Below are positions 34,329-44,200 of a stretch of 64,000 bases of DNA, one piece after another. Below the pieces are notes generated by a model. It had not been told where the DNA came from and made no database searches. It saw nothing but the letters and a program-made list of their open reading frames with translations. Every line of letters starts with the position of its first letter. Within the stretch, counting starts at the first letter, position 1. Made by a program: the position numbers and the translations under genes. Source of the DNA: Nodularia sp034931045 (GTDB lineage: Bacteria; Cyanobacteriota; Cyanobacteriia; Cyanobacteriales; Nostocaceae); assembly GCF_034931045.1 (NCBI RefSeq), contig NZ_JAYGHH010000004.1, positions 138,580 to 202,579 of the forward strand, read 5' to 3'.

Positions 34329-35354
34329 TTACGCCAACATTAAAGCCACTTCTTTGGCAAAATAAGTTAAAATTAAATCAGCACCAGCACGTTTCATACT
34401 GGTTAAAGTTTCTAAAATTATTTTTTTCTCATCAATCCAACCCATACGTGCCGCCGCTTTAATCATGGCGTATTCACCACTAACGTTATATGCTGCCACC
34501 GGCAGATTCGTGGCCTTGCGGACTTGATGAATGATATCTAGATAAGCCAAAGCAGGTTTAACCATGACCATATCTGCTCCCTCAGCAATATCTAATTCCA
34601 CTTCTTTCAAAGCTTCTCTAGCATTAGCTGCATCCATTTGATAAGTCTTTTTATCACCAAATTTTGGTGCAGAATCTAAAGCATCCCGGAACGGGCCATA
34701 ATAGGCAGAAGCATACTTAGCAGAATATGCCAAAATTCCCACATCTATGTAGCCTGCTGCATCTAAAGCCCGACGAATTGCGCCGACTCTACCATCCATC
34801 ATGTCAGAAGGTGCAACAAAACTTGCCCCGGCTGCTGCTTGGGAAACTGCCATTTTCACCAAAACTTCCACTGTCGGGTCATTTAAAATATTACCCTGGT
34901 CATCGATTAAACCATCATGCCCATGAGTTGTAAAGGGGTCAAGGGCAACATCAGTCATGACAATAATTTCGGGAACTGCTTCTTTAATAGCTTTGACAGT
35001 TCGTTGTACCAATCCATCTGGGTTAAAGCTTTCAGTCCCAGTATCATCTTTTAGCTCTTCTGGAACTACAGGAAACAGTGCGATCGCATTAATCCCCAAA
35101 TCATACACTTCCTTAATTTCTTTTAACAATAAATCTAAAGAAAAGCGATAACAATCAGGCATGGAAGCGATCTCAACTTTCTGGCCTTCTCCCTCTGTCA
35201 CAAACATGGGATAAATTAAATCGTTAACGCTCAGAATTGTTTCCCTGACCATTTTTCGTAAAGCTTCAGTCCGGCGCAGACGGCGAGGACGGTAACGAAG
35301 TAGATCATTTGTATTAGAAGAATTGATAGATGGCATAATCAATGACTGGTTCAT
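34329..35354 (-). CDS. hemB: Delta-aminolevulinic acid dehydratase (porphobilinogen synthase) HemB
   Basis: Condenses two 5-aminolevulinate molecules to porphobilinogen for chlorophyll, haem, bilins and cobalamin. The 341-residue protein has the active-site lysine segments AYSAKYASAYYGPFRD and MVMVKPALAYLDII, the latter with the Schiff-base lysine, and SFVAPSDMMDGRVGAIR. In the metal-site segment (DVALDPFTTHGHDG) aspartate takes the place of the zinc-binding cysteines, which fits the magnesium-type enzymes of phototrophs. Two in-frame ATGs exist (residues 1 and 7); either could be the start. It is a single gene. Confidence 0.96.
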   Translation of the reverse strand: MNQSLIMPSINSSNTNDLLRYRPRRLRRTEALRKMVRETILSVNDLIYPMFVTEGEGQKVEIASMPDCYRFSLDLLLKEIKEVYDLGINAIALFPVVPEELKDDTGTESFNPDGLVQRTVKAIKEAVPEIIVMTDVALDPFTTHGHDGLIDDQGNILNDPTVEVLVKMAVSQAAAGASFVAPSDMMDGRVGAIRRALDAAGYIDVGILAYSAKYASAYYGPFRDALDSAPKFGDKKTYQMDAANAREALKEVELDIAEGADMVMVKPALAYLDIIHQVRKATNLPVAAYNVSGEYAMIKAAARMGWIDEKKIILETLTSMKRAGADLILTYFAKEVALMLA

Positions 35355-35398
35355 ATTTATGATGATGATTATACTCTTGGAGAAATCAATTCTGATCG

Positions 35399-35617
35399 TT
35401 ACATTTCTTGGTAATATTGCATCTCAATCCATATTCGCATTTCTGCTTCCGAGCCAAAACAAGCCGAGCGGCCTGTGATGGGGTTGTAGGCGCGCCAATA
35501 AATATGACCATAGTGATCGCTTTTTTGCCAAACTTGCAATTCTGAACTAGCTGATAGTGCAGTAACTAATTTTTGCAGTTTGGACTTTAGCTGCAACCAT
35601 ACTTCAATTATCTTCAT
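35399..35617 (-). CDS. Small conserved hypothetical protein
   Basis: A 72-residue protein of unknown function. It has a hydrophilic helical start (MKIIEVWLQLKSKLQKLV) and a central aromatic stretch VWQKSDHYGHIYWRAYNPITG, followed by GRSACFGSEAEMRIWIEMQY. The composition is globular-like, without signal peptide or membrane helix. The Trp/Tyr-rich core and clean ATG start suggest a genuine small gene rather than a chance frame. It is upstream of hemB on the same strand (44 bp), so the two could share a transcript. No domain name can be given. Confidence 0.6.
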   Translation of the reverse strand: MKIIEVWLQLKSKLQKLVTALSASSELQVWQKSDHYGHIYWRAYNPITGRSACFGSEAEMRIWIEMQYYQEM

Positions 35618-35676
35618 AACAATATTTTTTCTCCACTTATACCTTCTAGATTCCCTGACTAATAGCTATGTGGGAA

Positions 35677-35753
35677 GGTACAGATTTAGCCAATTTAGTC
35701 TGGTACAGTCGCCGCATTTCTCACTGTTATAGTCAAATTCAACGCAACTGTAC
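35677..35753. promoter_or_regulatory. Putative operator half-sites upstream of the MocR-type regulator gene
   Basis: GGTACAG occurs twice in direct orientation (35677-35683 and 35702-35708, 25 bp apart) and once inverted as CTGTAC (35748-35753). MocR regulators commonly bind direct repeats near their own or divergent promoters. The sites lie 73-149 bp upstream of the GTG start of the regulator gene. Confidence 0.4.
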
Positions 35754-35825
35754 TGGTTAAAGCCCAGAAAAATCCTTTATATTGCCTGTATTCTCCTACT
35801 TTCTTCGTTAAGGAAGGGTGACGCT

Positions 35826-37331
35826 GTGATTATTCCTCTAGATCGGCACTCACAAAACCCTATTTACTTGCAAATTCGCAGTTATTTGAGCCGTTTAATT
35901 CAATCTGGCAAAATCACGGCTGGACAAAAACTGCCCTCAATTAGGGCTTTATCCGAAAGTATTCAAGTCAACAAGTTAACTGTAATTGAAGCCTATAGTC
36001 TCCTAGAAGTCGATGGATTGATTCATGCTCGCCAAGGTTCAGGATATTTTGTTAACCCCACCTTTAGCCCTGGTTTTAACCGAATTTCTTACTTTGCCCC
36101 AGCCCAAGAGGTAATAATTTCTCAAGGGGGAGGATCTTTTCTAGAACAATATACAGCTTCCATTCAGGCTCGACGGCAAGCAGATATGATAGATTTCAGC
36201 TCAGGTTTTCCCCATAATCCTGGGTTAGCAAATCTACAACGAGTTGCCAAACGTGCTTTAGCCAAAGCTGGAGATATCCTGTTTAAAGAAGACTTGCCTC
36301 AAGGACAACTTCTCCTGCGACAGTTAATTGCTCAAATGTTAGTGCAAACAGGATTAGTAGTTTCTCCCGAAGAAATAATTATTACTACTGGTTCACAACA
36401 AGCATTATCTCTAGCAATGCAATACTATCTCCAAGCAGGGGATTGGGCGATTGTGGAAACACCAACTTATCATGGTGCTTTAGGTATTCTGGAAAACTTA
36501 GGCGCTAAAGTTATAGGAATTCCCATGACTGCACAGGGAATGAATCTAGAATTACTAGAGCAATATCTCAACAGTCACCGACCAAAATTAATCTACACTA
36601 TCAGCACTCTACATAACCCCACAGGGATTACAACTAACCAGGAACATCGTCAAAAATTACTGGCATTAGCACAACAGTACGAATGTTCGATTTTGGAAGA
36701 TAATGCTTATGAAGGGTTAAATTTTGAACCTGTTCCTGCTCCCATTAAGGCCAGCGATCACCACAATTTAGTTACCTACATCAGTACATTCTCCAAAACC
36801 CTCATGCCAGGATTAAGAGTCGGTTACATGGTGGTGACAGGGGAACATCATCAGCATTTAGTGAAACAAAAATTACTCAATGACTTGCACGTTTCTACGG
36901 TATCTCAGGCAATTGTCAGCGAGTTTTTAGGTTCGGGACATTACCGCCGTCACCTGAGTCGTTTACGCACTAGCAATTTGCAAGGACGGAACATGATGTT
37001 GCAAGCACTAGAACATTATTTTCCCGATGCGATCGCCTCCTGCACTGCGCTCCGCTCAATCGCTTGGACTATTCCCAAAGGTGGTTTATTTTTGTGGATT
37101 CATCTGCCCGATTATTTACCGATTCAAGCAATTTGTCGAGAGGCCTTATCCCACAATATCCTTCTTGCCAATGGGTCTGTATTTTTTCCAGGACGAGGTT
37201 ATCAAGCAATGCGCTTGAACTTTTGCCACACACCAGAAGATATTGAGCAAGGAATTGAAATTCTCGGTAGTTTGATTAAAAAATATCTGACGTTAAATTT
37301 CACAAGAGCAAAAATTTGTAGTTATTTGTAG
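35826..37331 (+). CDS. MocR/PdxR-family regulator: GntR wHTH fused to PLP aminotransferase-like domain
   Basis: A 501-residue fusion. The N-terminal winged helix (about 1-78) has the GntR pattern IYLQIRSYLSRLIQSGKI, KLPSIRALSESIQVNKLTV and LIHARQGSGYFV. The rest (about 115-490) is a fold-type I aminotransferase domain with TTGSQQALSLA, HNPTG, and the PLP lysine Lys324 in STFSKTLMPGLRVGY. Such proteins sense PLP or an amino compound and control metabolic genes; the target is not evident from the neighbourhood. It could still be catalytically active. The start is GTG, with GGAAGG about 10 bp upstream. Direct-repeat half-sites lie upstream, suggesting autoregulation. Confidence 0.88.
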   Translation: MIIPLDRHSQNPIYLQIRSYLSRLIQSGKITAGQKLPSIRALSESIQVNKLTVIEAYSLLEVDGLIHARQGSGYFVNPTFSPGFNRISYFAPAQEVIISQGGGSFLEQYTASIQARRQADMIDFSSGFPHNPGLANLQRVAKRALAKAGDILFKEDLPQGQLLLRQLIAQMLVQTGLVVSPEEIIITTGSQQALSLAMQYYLQAGDWAIVETPTYHGALGILENLGAKVIGIPMTAQGMNLELLEQYLNSHRPKLIYTISTLHNPTGITTNQEHRQKLLALAQQYECSILEDNAYEGLNFEPVPAPIKASDHHNLVTYISTFSKTLMPGLRVGYMVVTGEHHQHLVKQKLLNDLHVSTVSQAIVSEFLGSGHYRRHLSRLRTSNLQGRNMMLQALEHYFPDAIASCTALRSIAWTIPKGGLFLWIHLPDYLPIQAICREALSHNILLANGSVFFPGRGYQAMRLNFCHTPEDIEQGIEILGSLIKKYLTLNFTRAKICSYL

Positions 37332-37362
37332 TTAAGGGCATCCCTAAAAATGAAATTGCTAA

Positions 37363-37397
37363 ATCAACAAAATAAACCCCGCCACTACAGTACGGGG
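37363..37397 (-). terminator. Weak terminator-like hairpin after the 37419 gene
   Basis: On the minus strand CCCCG pairs with CGGGG around an 11-base loop, followed by TTTATTTTGTTG. Stem is short, so efficiency is uncertain. Confidence 0.4.
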
Positions 37398-37418
37398 ATC
37401 AAATTTATTGGTAAAATA

Positions 37419-37919
37419 TTAAAATCTATAACCAACACCACCTTGCACAGAGATAGCCGCACCACCAGAACCTTCACGGTAAGCATCAAAAGCAATGATG
37501 GCGTTACCAAAAATCACAGTTTTACTATTTGGCATAACATAATCAATTCCTGGTTGTAAAGCAAAACTGATTTTGTTGCCCACAGGAGAAGAATCACCAC
37601 CACCAGCTAACACTAAACCAGCGCCTAAGTAAGCATCTGTTTGCCAGTTGATGGGGACATCATAAGAAACCGTGGGTACAACTGCGGTATTTCTTCCTAC
37701 TAAAGCTTGAGCGCGGAAAGAAATTGGTGATTCTAGCAGTTTGTAACGCACAGCTATAACACCCCCAACTTGAACACCATCAGTAAGGCCAACAGTTGGC
37801 CCTACACCGACATAACTACCATAAGCTACCTGAGCTTGGGCTGGTTTAATTGCGATCATCACGACACTCAAGACCGTACCAGTTGCTAAAGCTGTAACCG
37901 AAGAGTAAAGATGCTTCAT
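37419..37919 (-). CDS. Predicted small outer-membrane or periplasmic beta-rich protein
   Basis: A 166-residue protein counted from the ATG at 37919, which has a GAGG ribosome-binding site about 8 bp upstream; the longer frame from 37934 uses that same segment as codons. A signal peptide runs to about PAQAQ (residue 30). The mature part alternates short beta strands with glycine-rich turns (VAYGSYVGVGPTVGLTDGVQ, FALQPGIDYVMPNSKTVIFG) and ends GGVGYRF, an aromatic C-terminus typical of outer-membrane barrels. Family not recognised. A single gene between a regulator and an RDD protein. Confidence 0.7.
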   Translation of the reverse strand: MKHLYSSVTALATGTVLSVVMIAIKPAQAQVAYGSYVGVGPTVGLTDGVQVGGVIAVRYKLLESPISFRAQALVGRNTAVVPTVSYDVPINWQTDAYLGAGLVLAGGGDSSPVGNKISFALQPGIDYVMPNSKTVIFGNAIIAFDAYREGSGGAAISVQGGVGYRF

Positions 37920-38037
37920 TATTGGAAACCTCACACCATCTTGAACGTTATCAGTTCATTTGAATACTTAATATTACCGCTATTATTGATTAATTAGGTA
38001 ATAATTTACCTACAACTAATTACCGCATTCCCCATTT

Positions 38038-40179
38038 CTACGGACAACTAGAATGTAAACCGCCCTGGGTACAAATGTAAGCTATTTGCCGACGGTCTAA
38101 ATTTTTGGCTTGAGAAAAATCAACACCTTGGACTACAGCAGAGACTGAGCCTAACTCTGGCATTTGCACAAATTGGTCGGCGGGATTTTGTGGGACAGGA
38201 GCGAGAACTGTGCCTTTAAAATCAGCACCTGCGACATTTGCTCCCCGTAAATCGACAAAACTCAGGTCAGCATTTTCTAAGTTGGTATTTTCTAGTTTAG
38301 CGGAGCGCAAAACAGCACCAGTAAGTCGAGTGGCGCTGAGGTTAGCATTGCTGAGATTAGCCCGGTCTAAATAGGCTCCCGATAAGTCTGCTCCTCGCCA
38401 ATCAGTATTAGCTAAGTTGGCATAGGATAAATGTGTGCCGATGGCAATGACTCGACTTAAACGCGCCGCATACAAATTGGCTTCGTTGAACTTAGCATCA
38501 CCGATATCAGCCCCAGTGAAGCTGGCTTTCTCTAAGAATGCACCCCGCAAATTGGCTCCCACTAGCTGGGTGCTACTGAGATCAGCAGCAATTAAACGGG
38601 CATGAGATAAATTAGCTCTATTGAGGGTAGCGCGGCTTAAATCACTCCGATTCATGATCACGCGACTGAGATTAGCATCAGTGAAATTGACTTGTTTCAT
38701 TTGAGCTTGGCTCAAATCAGCGATCGCATCGTCAAAAGTATCCCAGCGTCCATCCTCACCAGGTGCGCGAAAGATACTACCTTTAAAATTGGCTTGGTTA
38801 AGATTTGCCGATTTGAGGTTAATTCCCGACAAATCAACGTTATCTAAGACCAAGTTAAAAAATGAAGTTTCTGGAGTGCCACTTTGTCCTAATTCAGCCT
38901 GACTGAGATCAACACCTGCGGTTTGGGCGCTGTAGACACTCAGAATTTTGTTGATTGTCTGCTGGTTAATATGTAACTGCTGTTCTCGCAATTGCCGTTC
39001 TGAAGATGCAGTGCTACCCTTTAATTCACCTGCTAAAAACTGGTTTTTAATTTTTAATTCTGGAATAGCTTTGAGTCCCACAGTGGCTAAAGCTTGTTGA
39101 ATTGTTTTCAGAATGATGGGGTCAGTTTCTTGAACCAGCAGGTCTGTGAGAAATTGGATGGCATCAGGATCGTTGACTCCACCCATTGCCAGAATTATAG
39201 TTTGGCGTTCCTCTGTGTTAGCACCAGAGTTAGGATTCAATGTTTCTACAAGAGCCAGAAATTTTTGGCTATTGATTTGCTTGGTTTCCCGCCGGGTTTG
39301 TTGAGTTTGGATATAAACTTGGGTGGCGACTAAAGTTCCTAGCACGGCTATCATGCTGACTAGCGCTACCCCAAACAAAGTCCGGCTAGGGTTTTGCCGC
39401 ATCCGTCGCCATAGAGTAGTAGTATTTGTGCTTTCCCCTGTGAGCATAGACATTGATACAGGGGCTAATTCCTCCCCGGACTGCGTGACTGGAGATTTAT
39501 TCACCTGAGCAGATAATGGCAAGGGAATATTGGCATCAATTGTATATGTACCTGCTAACCAGTCATGCAGGGCGCGACGACCTCGACGTGCAGGTAAGGC
39601 CAGCCCTTCTCCCAGCACCATCAATACAGCCAAAAATGTGAACAATCCTAAATTGGGAAAAGCAAAACTGTAGCGCCAAAGAATATAGGCAATGGAAACA
39701 GGTACAGTCCAGCGACCAATTCCTTCCCGTGCGGCAACTGCTACTAAACCGGCTGGTTTGCCTACTTCGTTGACAACTCGCACACCAAATTTGCGCTTGG
39801 GAATAGTACTACCTGTTTTTCCCAGTAAATATAATTGCCACCATGAAAGAGTGACAGGGGCTAACAAGGCTATGAGCCACAAAAAATTTGTCGGGGCTGC
39901 GACGTTGCGAATACCATAGCTTACAGGTAAAGCCAAGGGTTGGGCGATCGCTCTTTCTGTGACTACCAATACTGGATGAAGTGGCACACGATTGAGATCG
40001 CTGCGAGAATTGACATAAACACCAAGTCCAAAGGGAACTAGCCCACTAACTACGACTAAGCTGATTTCAGTTGCCCATGCAGCCAAACGCCTAGAGTTTA
40101 ATGGCAATGACTTGGCTTTTTCCGGTTTGTTAGACTGGCTAGATTGACTGGTATTTTTCCTCACAATTGGGGTCGCCAT
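38038..40179 (-). CDS. RDD-domain membrane protein with C-terminal pentapeptide repeats
   Basis: A 713-residue protein with three parts. An RDD-family membrane domain with about four helices (residues about 28-220) carries the arginine and aspartate motifs RRLAAWATEI and GRRALHDWLAGTYTID. A transmembrane helix at about 268-288 and a HEAT-like stretch (EERQTIILAMGGVNDPDA) precede a long pentapeptide-repeat solenoid (about 425-690) with typical A(D/N)LSx units such as ANLSNANLSATRLTGAVL. Pentapeptide repeats form a right-handed beta-helix, and RDD proteins are sometimes ion or osmolyte transporters. The combination is characteristic of cyanobacteria but has no established job. It probably protrudes the solenoid into the cytoplasm. 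Confidence 0.88.
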   Translation of the reverse strand: MATPIVRKNTSQSSQSNKPEKAKSLPLNSRRLAAWATEISLVVVSGLVPFGLGVYVNSRSDLNRVPLHPVLVVTERAIAQPLALPVSYGIRNVAAPTNFLWLIALLAPVTLSWWQLYLLGKTGSTIPKRKFGVRVVNEVGKPAGLVAVAAREGIGRWTVPVSIAYILWRYSFAFPNLGLFTFLAVLMVLGEGLALPARRGRRALHDWLAGTYTIDANIPLPLSAQVNKSPVTQSGEELAPVSMSMLTGESTNTTTLWRRMRQNPSRTLFGVALVSMIAVLGTLVATQVYIQTQQTRRETKQINSQKFLALVETLNPNSGANTEERQTIILAMGGVNDPDAIQFLTDLLVQETDPIILKTIQQALATVGLKAIPELKIKNQFLAGELKGSTASSERQLREQQLHINQQTINKILSVYSAQTAGVDLSQAELGQSGTPETSFFNLVLDNVDLSGINLKSANLNQANFKGSIFRAPGEDGRWDTFDDAIADLSQAQMKQVNFTDANLSRVIMNRSDLSRATLNRANLSHARLIAADLSSTQLVGANLRGAFLEKASFTGADIGDAKFNEANLYAARLSRVIAIGTHLSYANLANTDWRGADLSGAYLDRANLSNANLSATRLTGAVLRSAKLENTNLENADLSFVDLRGANVAGADFKGTVLAPVPQNPADQFVQMPELGSVSAVVQGVDFSQAKNLDRRQIAYICTQGGLHSSCP

Positions 40180-40292
40180 TGCATAATTCCTTTGAATTTA
40201 TCTTTAAGTGGCTCTCGGCGCAGTTGGAATATATAGCAAAGTGCTGATTTTTCCAAGTTTTGAGCCATCAACACTGTTTTCATCGCTATTGC

Positions 40293-40637
40293 TTATTGCC
40301 TTTTTTGCCAGCTACCAGATACAAAAAATTTGTACCCAAGATACACTAAGAATGCTAACAATGCCACACTGATCAAAGATGCCACCAGTGTTAGCACTGC
40401 TTGAAGCATCGCAAATCCCAATATTACCCCCACACCAGCAACTATCACTTTGGTGATCCCGTTCAAGTTTTGAAACCAAAGTTGCAGTTTTGTTAACTGA
40501 GATTTAAAGTTGGTAAATACAGATGGCGATTTTTGTGTGTCTTTTGGTGGTTGTCTCACATCTGGAGATGTAGAGTTAATTTCTGCCTCTAAATTTTGCA
40601 GGCGACGTTGCAATTCTTCTTCATGTTGACGATTCAT
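40293..40637 (-). CDS. Small membrane protein with N-terminal coiled coil, function unknown
   Basis: A 114-residue protein. An N-terminal coiled coil (EEELQRRLQNLEAEINS) is followed by a polar linker and a hydrophobic hairpin of one or two helices (about 67-105, VIVAGVGVILGFAMLQ then LTLVASLISVALLAFLVYLG). The basic end FFVSGSWQKRQ suggests a cytoplasmic C-terminus. No domain recognised. It is 113 bp upstream of the RDD-pentapeptide gene on the same strand, so the two may be co-transcribed and could interact. Confidence 0.65.
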   Translation of the reverse strand: MNRQHEEELQRRLQNLEAEINSTSPDVRQPPKDTQKSPSVFTNFKSQLTKLQLWFQNLNGITKVIVAGVGVILGFAMLQAVLTLVASLISVALLAFLVYLGYKFFVSGSWQKRQ

Positions 40638-40833
40638 GATTGTTTCAGCTTCACTCTAAGTCACTAGTTCCACAACAAACCTACCAAATCCTGGAAATTA
40701 TTTTTTGGAGATTGCAGGATAAATAAAAATTCATATAAAACACTGAGGAACATAGAATAGTTTTTCCCCGTCTCTAAACTTAGACTTATTGATATAAATA
40801 CTGCACTAGAAATAGTCGGGGGCATTGGTCATT

Positions 40834-41268
40834 ATGAAAATCTTGAGGCTACTTACACCCGCCGCTTTGGTGATGACTTTAGCATTGGCTGATTTAAACT
40901 CCGCTCAAGGACAACCACTGCAAATTAGACCCAATTCCAACTCAGAACCACTGGTTGTAAATGGCACATCTGGAGGCACAGTTCCCAGTAATTGCGGCAA
41001 CATTGCTAAGACACCCAATCACGTTATGCACGTAACCAACCCACTGCCTTACTTACGCTTAACAGTTAAAGGATCTGGACAGCCCACACTGCGAATTGAA
41101 GGGCCTGGAGGCAGCTTTTGCGTGTTATCAGATACTTTCTCTGAAACCAATCCAGAAATTTCTGGTTTTTATATGCCGGGAACTTACAACATACACGTTG
41201 GTGATTTATCTCAAAATCAGTATAACTATACCCTCTCAATTTCGCAACAAAAACAGCCAATCAAGTAG
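40834..41268 (+). CDS. Exported hypothetical protein
   Basis: A 144-residue protein counted from the ATG at 40834 (an in-frame TTG lies nine bases upstream). It has a signal peptide, MKILRLLTPAALVMTLALAD, ending near SAQGQ. The mature domain has two cysteines (SNCGNIA and FCVLSD) that may form a disulfide, and a beta-sandwich-like pattern LPYLRLTVKGSGQPTLRIEG, with PGTYNIHVGDLSQNQYNYTL at the end. The last segment recalls carbohydrate-binding or pre-peptidase-like C-terminal domains. Probably periplasmic or secreted. Convergent with the large histidine kinase gene, 26 bp apart. Confidence 0.7.
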   Translation: MKILRLLTPAALVMTLALADLNSAQGQPLQIRPNSNSEPLVVNGTSGGTVPSNCGNIAKTPNHVMHVTNPLPYLRLTVKGSGQPTLRIEGPGGSFCVLSDTFSETNPEISGFYMPGTYNIHVGDLSQNQYNYTLSISQQKQPIK

Positions 41269-41294
41269 TTTCTTTCAGCCAAAACGACGATCAG

Positions 41295-44200
41295 CTACTT
41301 TTTACTCAGTACATGGTGCAAACTATTTACTAAATCGGGGGCTGTGTAGGGTTTGGAAACAACTAGTTGGACAGTGGTATGATTTGCATCTGTCAAAGTT
41401 TCCATAGAGTTAATGCCGCTACAAGCAATGATTTTTACCTGTGGGTTCATTTTTTGTAAGGTGCGAATGGCGGTGATTCCATCCATTTCCGGCATCATGA
41501 GATCCATTAAAACTGCACTGATATGCTGTTTGTGCTGGGCATAAAGTGCGATCGCTTCAATGCCATTACTAGCAATGAGAGTTTGATAATTGTATTTTTC
41601 CAGAACAATTTTCCCAATTTCTTGAATTTCAACTTCATCATCTACAAATAAAATTAGTTCTCCCTGTCCTGGAACTATCTCTACATGATTGATATCGATG
41701 GGTTGTTTAACTTCTACAGCAGGTAAAAACATCTGAAATTGACTGCCCTGCTCCACTGTGCTAGATACATTCATAAACCCGCCGTGGCTTTTGATAATTC
41801 CCAGCACTGTTGACAGCCCCAATCCTGTGCCTTTACCGACATCTTTTGTGGTGAAAAATGGATCAAAAATTTTATCTAATATTTCCGGTGCTATCCCCAT
41901 TCCCGTATCGGTGATAGTCATCACTACATAATGTCCAACTTTGGCATCAATATTCATCCGGGCATAGGCTTCATCAATAAACATATTTTTCGTAGAAATG
42001 CTGACCATACCACCTTCTGGCATGGCATCACGGGCATTCACGACCAGATTCATTAACACTTGATGCAGCTGTGTCGCATCTCCAGAAACAGCCCACAAAT
42101 CTTCTGGTATGGTGATGGTAAATTCGATAGATTTGGGAAATGTTTGTTTGGTGATCTGAGTAATTTCCGTAATCAGATGTTTGAGTTGAACTATAGTGCG
42201 TTCTCCCTTAAATCCTCGCGCAAATGACAAAACTTGTTTAACTAAAGCCGCCCCTCGTTTGCTGTTGTTTTCAATAATTGCTAGGAGGTGGTGATAATGT
42301 TCTTTGTCTTGAGCGAATCTCACCTGTAGCAGTTGAGATGCTGCCAAAATAGGTGTCAAGATATTATTCAAGTCGTGAGCAATTCCGCCGGCTAAAGTGC
42401 CAAGACTTTCCAATCTTTGAGCGCGGAAAAACTGCTCTTCAAGTTGCTTTTTTTCTGTAATATCAGTATCAACAGACAGAATGGATTTTGGTTGTCCTGT
42501 GGCATCATACATCAGTGTCCAACGGCTGGCGACAATAATTTCTTGACCGGATTTCGTAACTTTGTGTAACTCACCCTGCCACGAACCAGATTCAATTACA
42601 GCTTTGAGGGCTGCTTTGAGTTGCGGCGAATTTTTTTTGCAAAAAAGTTCTTGTGTATCTTTGCCTAAAGCCTCTTCTACTGACCAACCATATATATGCT
42701 CTGCACCTTGATTCCAGAATAGGATTTTGCTGTGGAAATCTCGCACTAAAATCGCATCGGTAGCAATATCAAGTAAGGCTGCCTGTTCGCTAATTTTCTC
42801 TTGTGCTTGTTTGCGATCGCGTAGCGCTGCTTGCTGCTCGCTAATGTCAGTAAAAGAAGTGACTACGGCGTAAGGAACGGGGTCATGATCATAAAATAAG
42901 GGTTGGGAATTAATAGAAATCCAGGTTAGTTGTCTATTAGGCTGATAAATTCCCATGACCACATTCGAGCAGGGTTTGCCGGTACGCAAAGAAATCATTG
43001 ATGGATGTATTTCACCAGGAAAGGGAGAACCATCTTCTTTGATAGTCTGCCAGCCAGGTTCGTCAGAGGTGTGCTTAAGTATTTGGTCAACAGAAAGTCC
43101 CAAAATTCTTTGGGCGCTGGCATTACAGGCAGTTATATTGCCCTTAGCGTCTTGGATCATAATCCCCTCCTGCATAGCAGCAACCACTGAACGATAACGT
43201 TCTTCACTGGCTTGCAGTGCTGCTTCTGCTTCTTTGCGATCGCCGATGCACCTAGTTGTACCGATCAACCGTATGGGCTGCCCCTGTTCGTTACAAAAGA
43301 CTTTACCGTTGCCACTGAGCCAATGAATACTGCCATCCAGCCAAACAACCCGAAATTCACCTTGATATTCACTTTTCTCCGCCAAACTGCGAGTGATCAT
43401 CTCAGACAAACATTGCCTGTCTTCAGGATGAACTAACTTAAAAAAGTCTTCTATGGTTTCTGAACTAGAAGTATGAGGCAAATCATAAAGGAGTGCCATA
43501 TTAGCAGAGCATACTACTTGATTGGTGAGGAGATCCCAGTCCCAAATCCCCATTTTAGTGGCTTCTAAGGCTAAATTTAGTCGCGCCTCACTCTCTCGCA
43601 GTGATTCTTCCATCTGCTTGCGCTCGGTAATGTCTCTGCCAACTCCCAGCAATTCCACTACCTCTCCAGTTTCGTTCTTAATTGCGGCAATCTTCCACTG
43701 TAGCCAGCGCAAGCCATCAACTGTCAACAGACGTTTTTCATCAGTAATCAAGTCATGGGGTGGACAGAGCAATTTTTTGAGATTTTCTGTCATTTGAGAC
43801 AAGTCATCGGCATGGAAAAACTGAAAAACCCACTGACCAAGTAACTGTTCATTTTGTTGCCCCAATGCTTGGCACACTACTGTGTTTGCAAAAGTAATTT
43901 TTCCCTGCAAATCTATGCGGATAATCAAGTCGGTTTGAGTTTCCACTAGCTGGCGATAAAGTTTCTCGCTTTGCTGCAATGACTGTTCGGCACGTTGGCG
44001 TTCCGTAATTTCTGTTTGTAAAAGCGCGTTAGATATGAGAAGTTCGTTTGTGCGTTCTACTACTCGATTTTCTAATTCATCGCTGGCTTGATATAACGCC
44101 GCTTCTGCTTGTTTGCAGGAACTAATGTCACACAGCAACCAGCGCCAACCCACTCGCTTACCCTGTTTATATATAGCCGCAGCTCTCAAACTCGCAGGGA

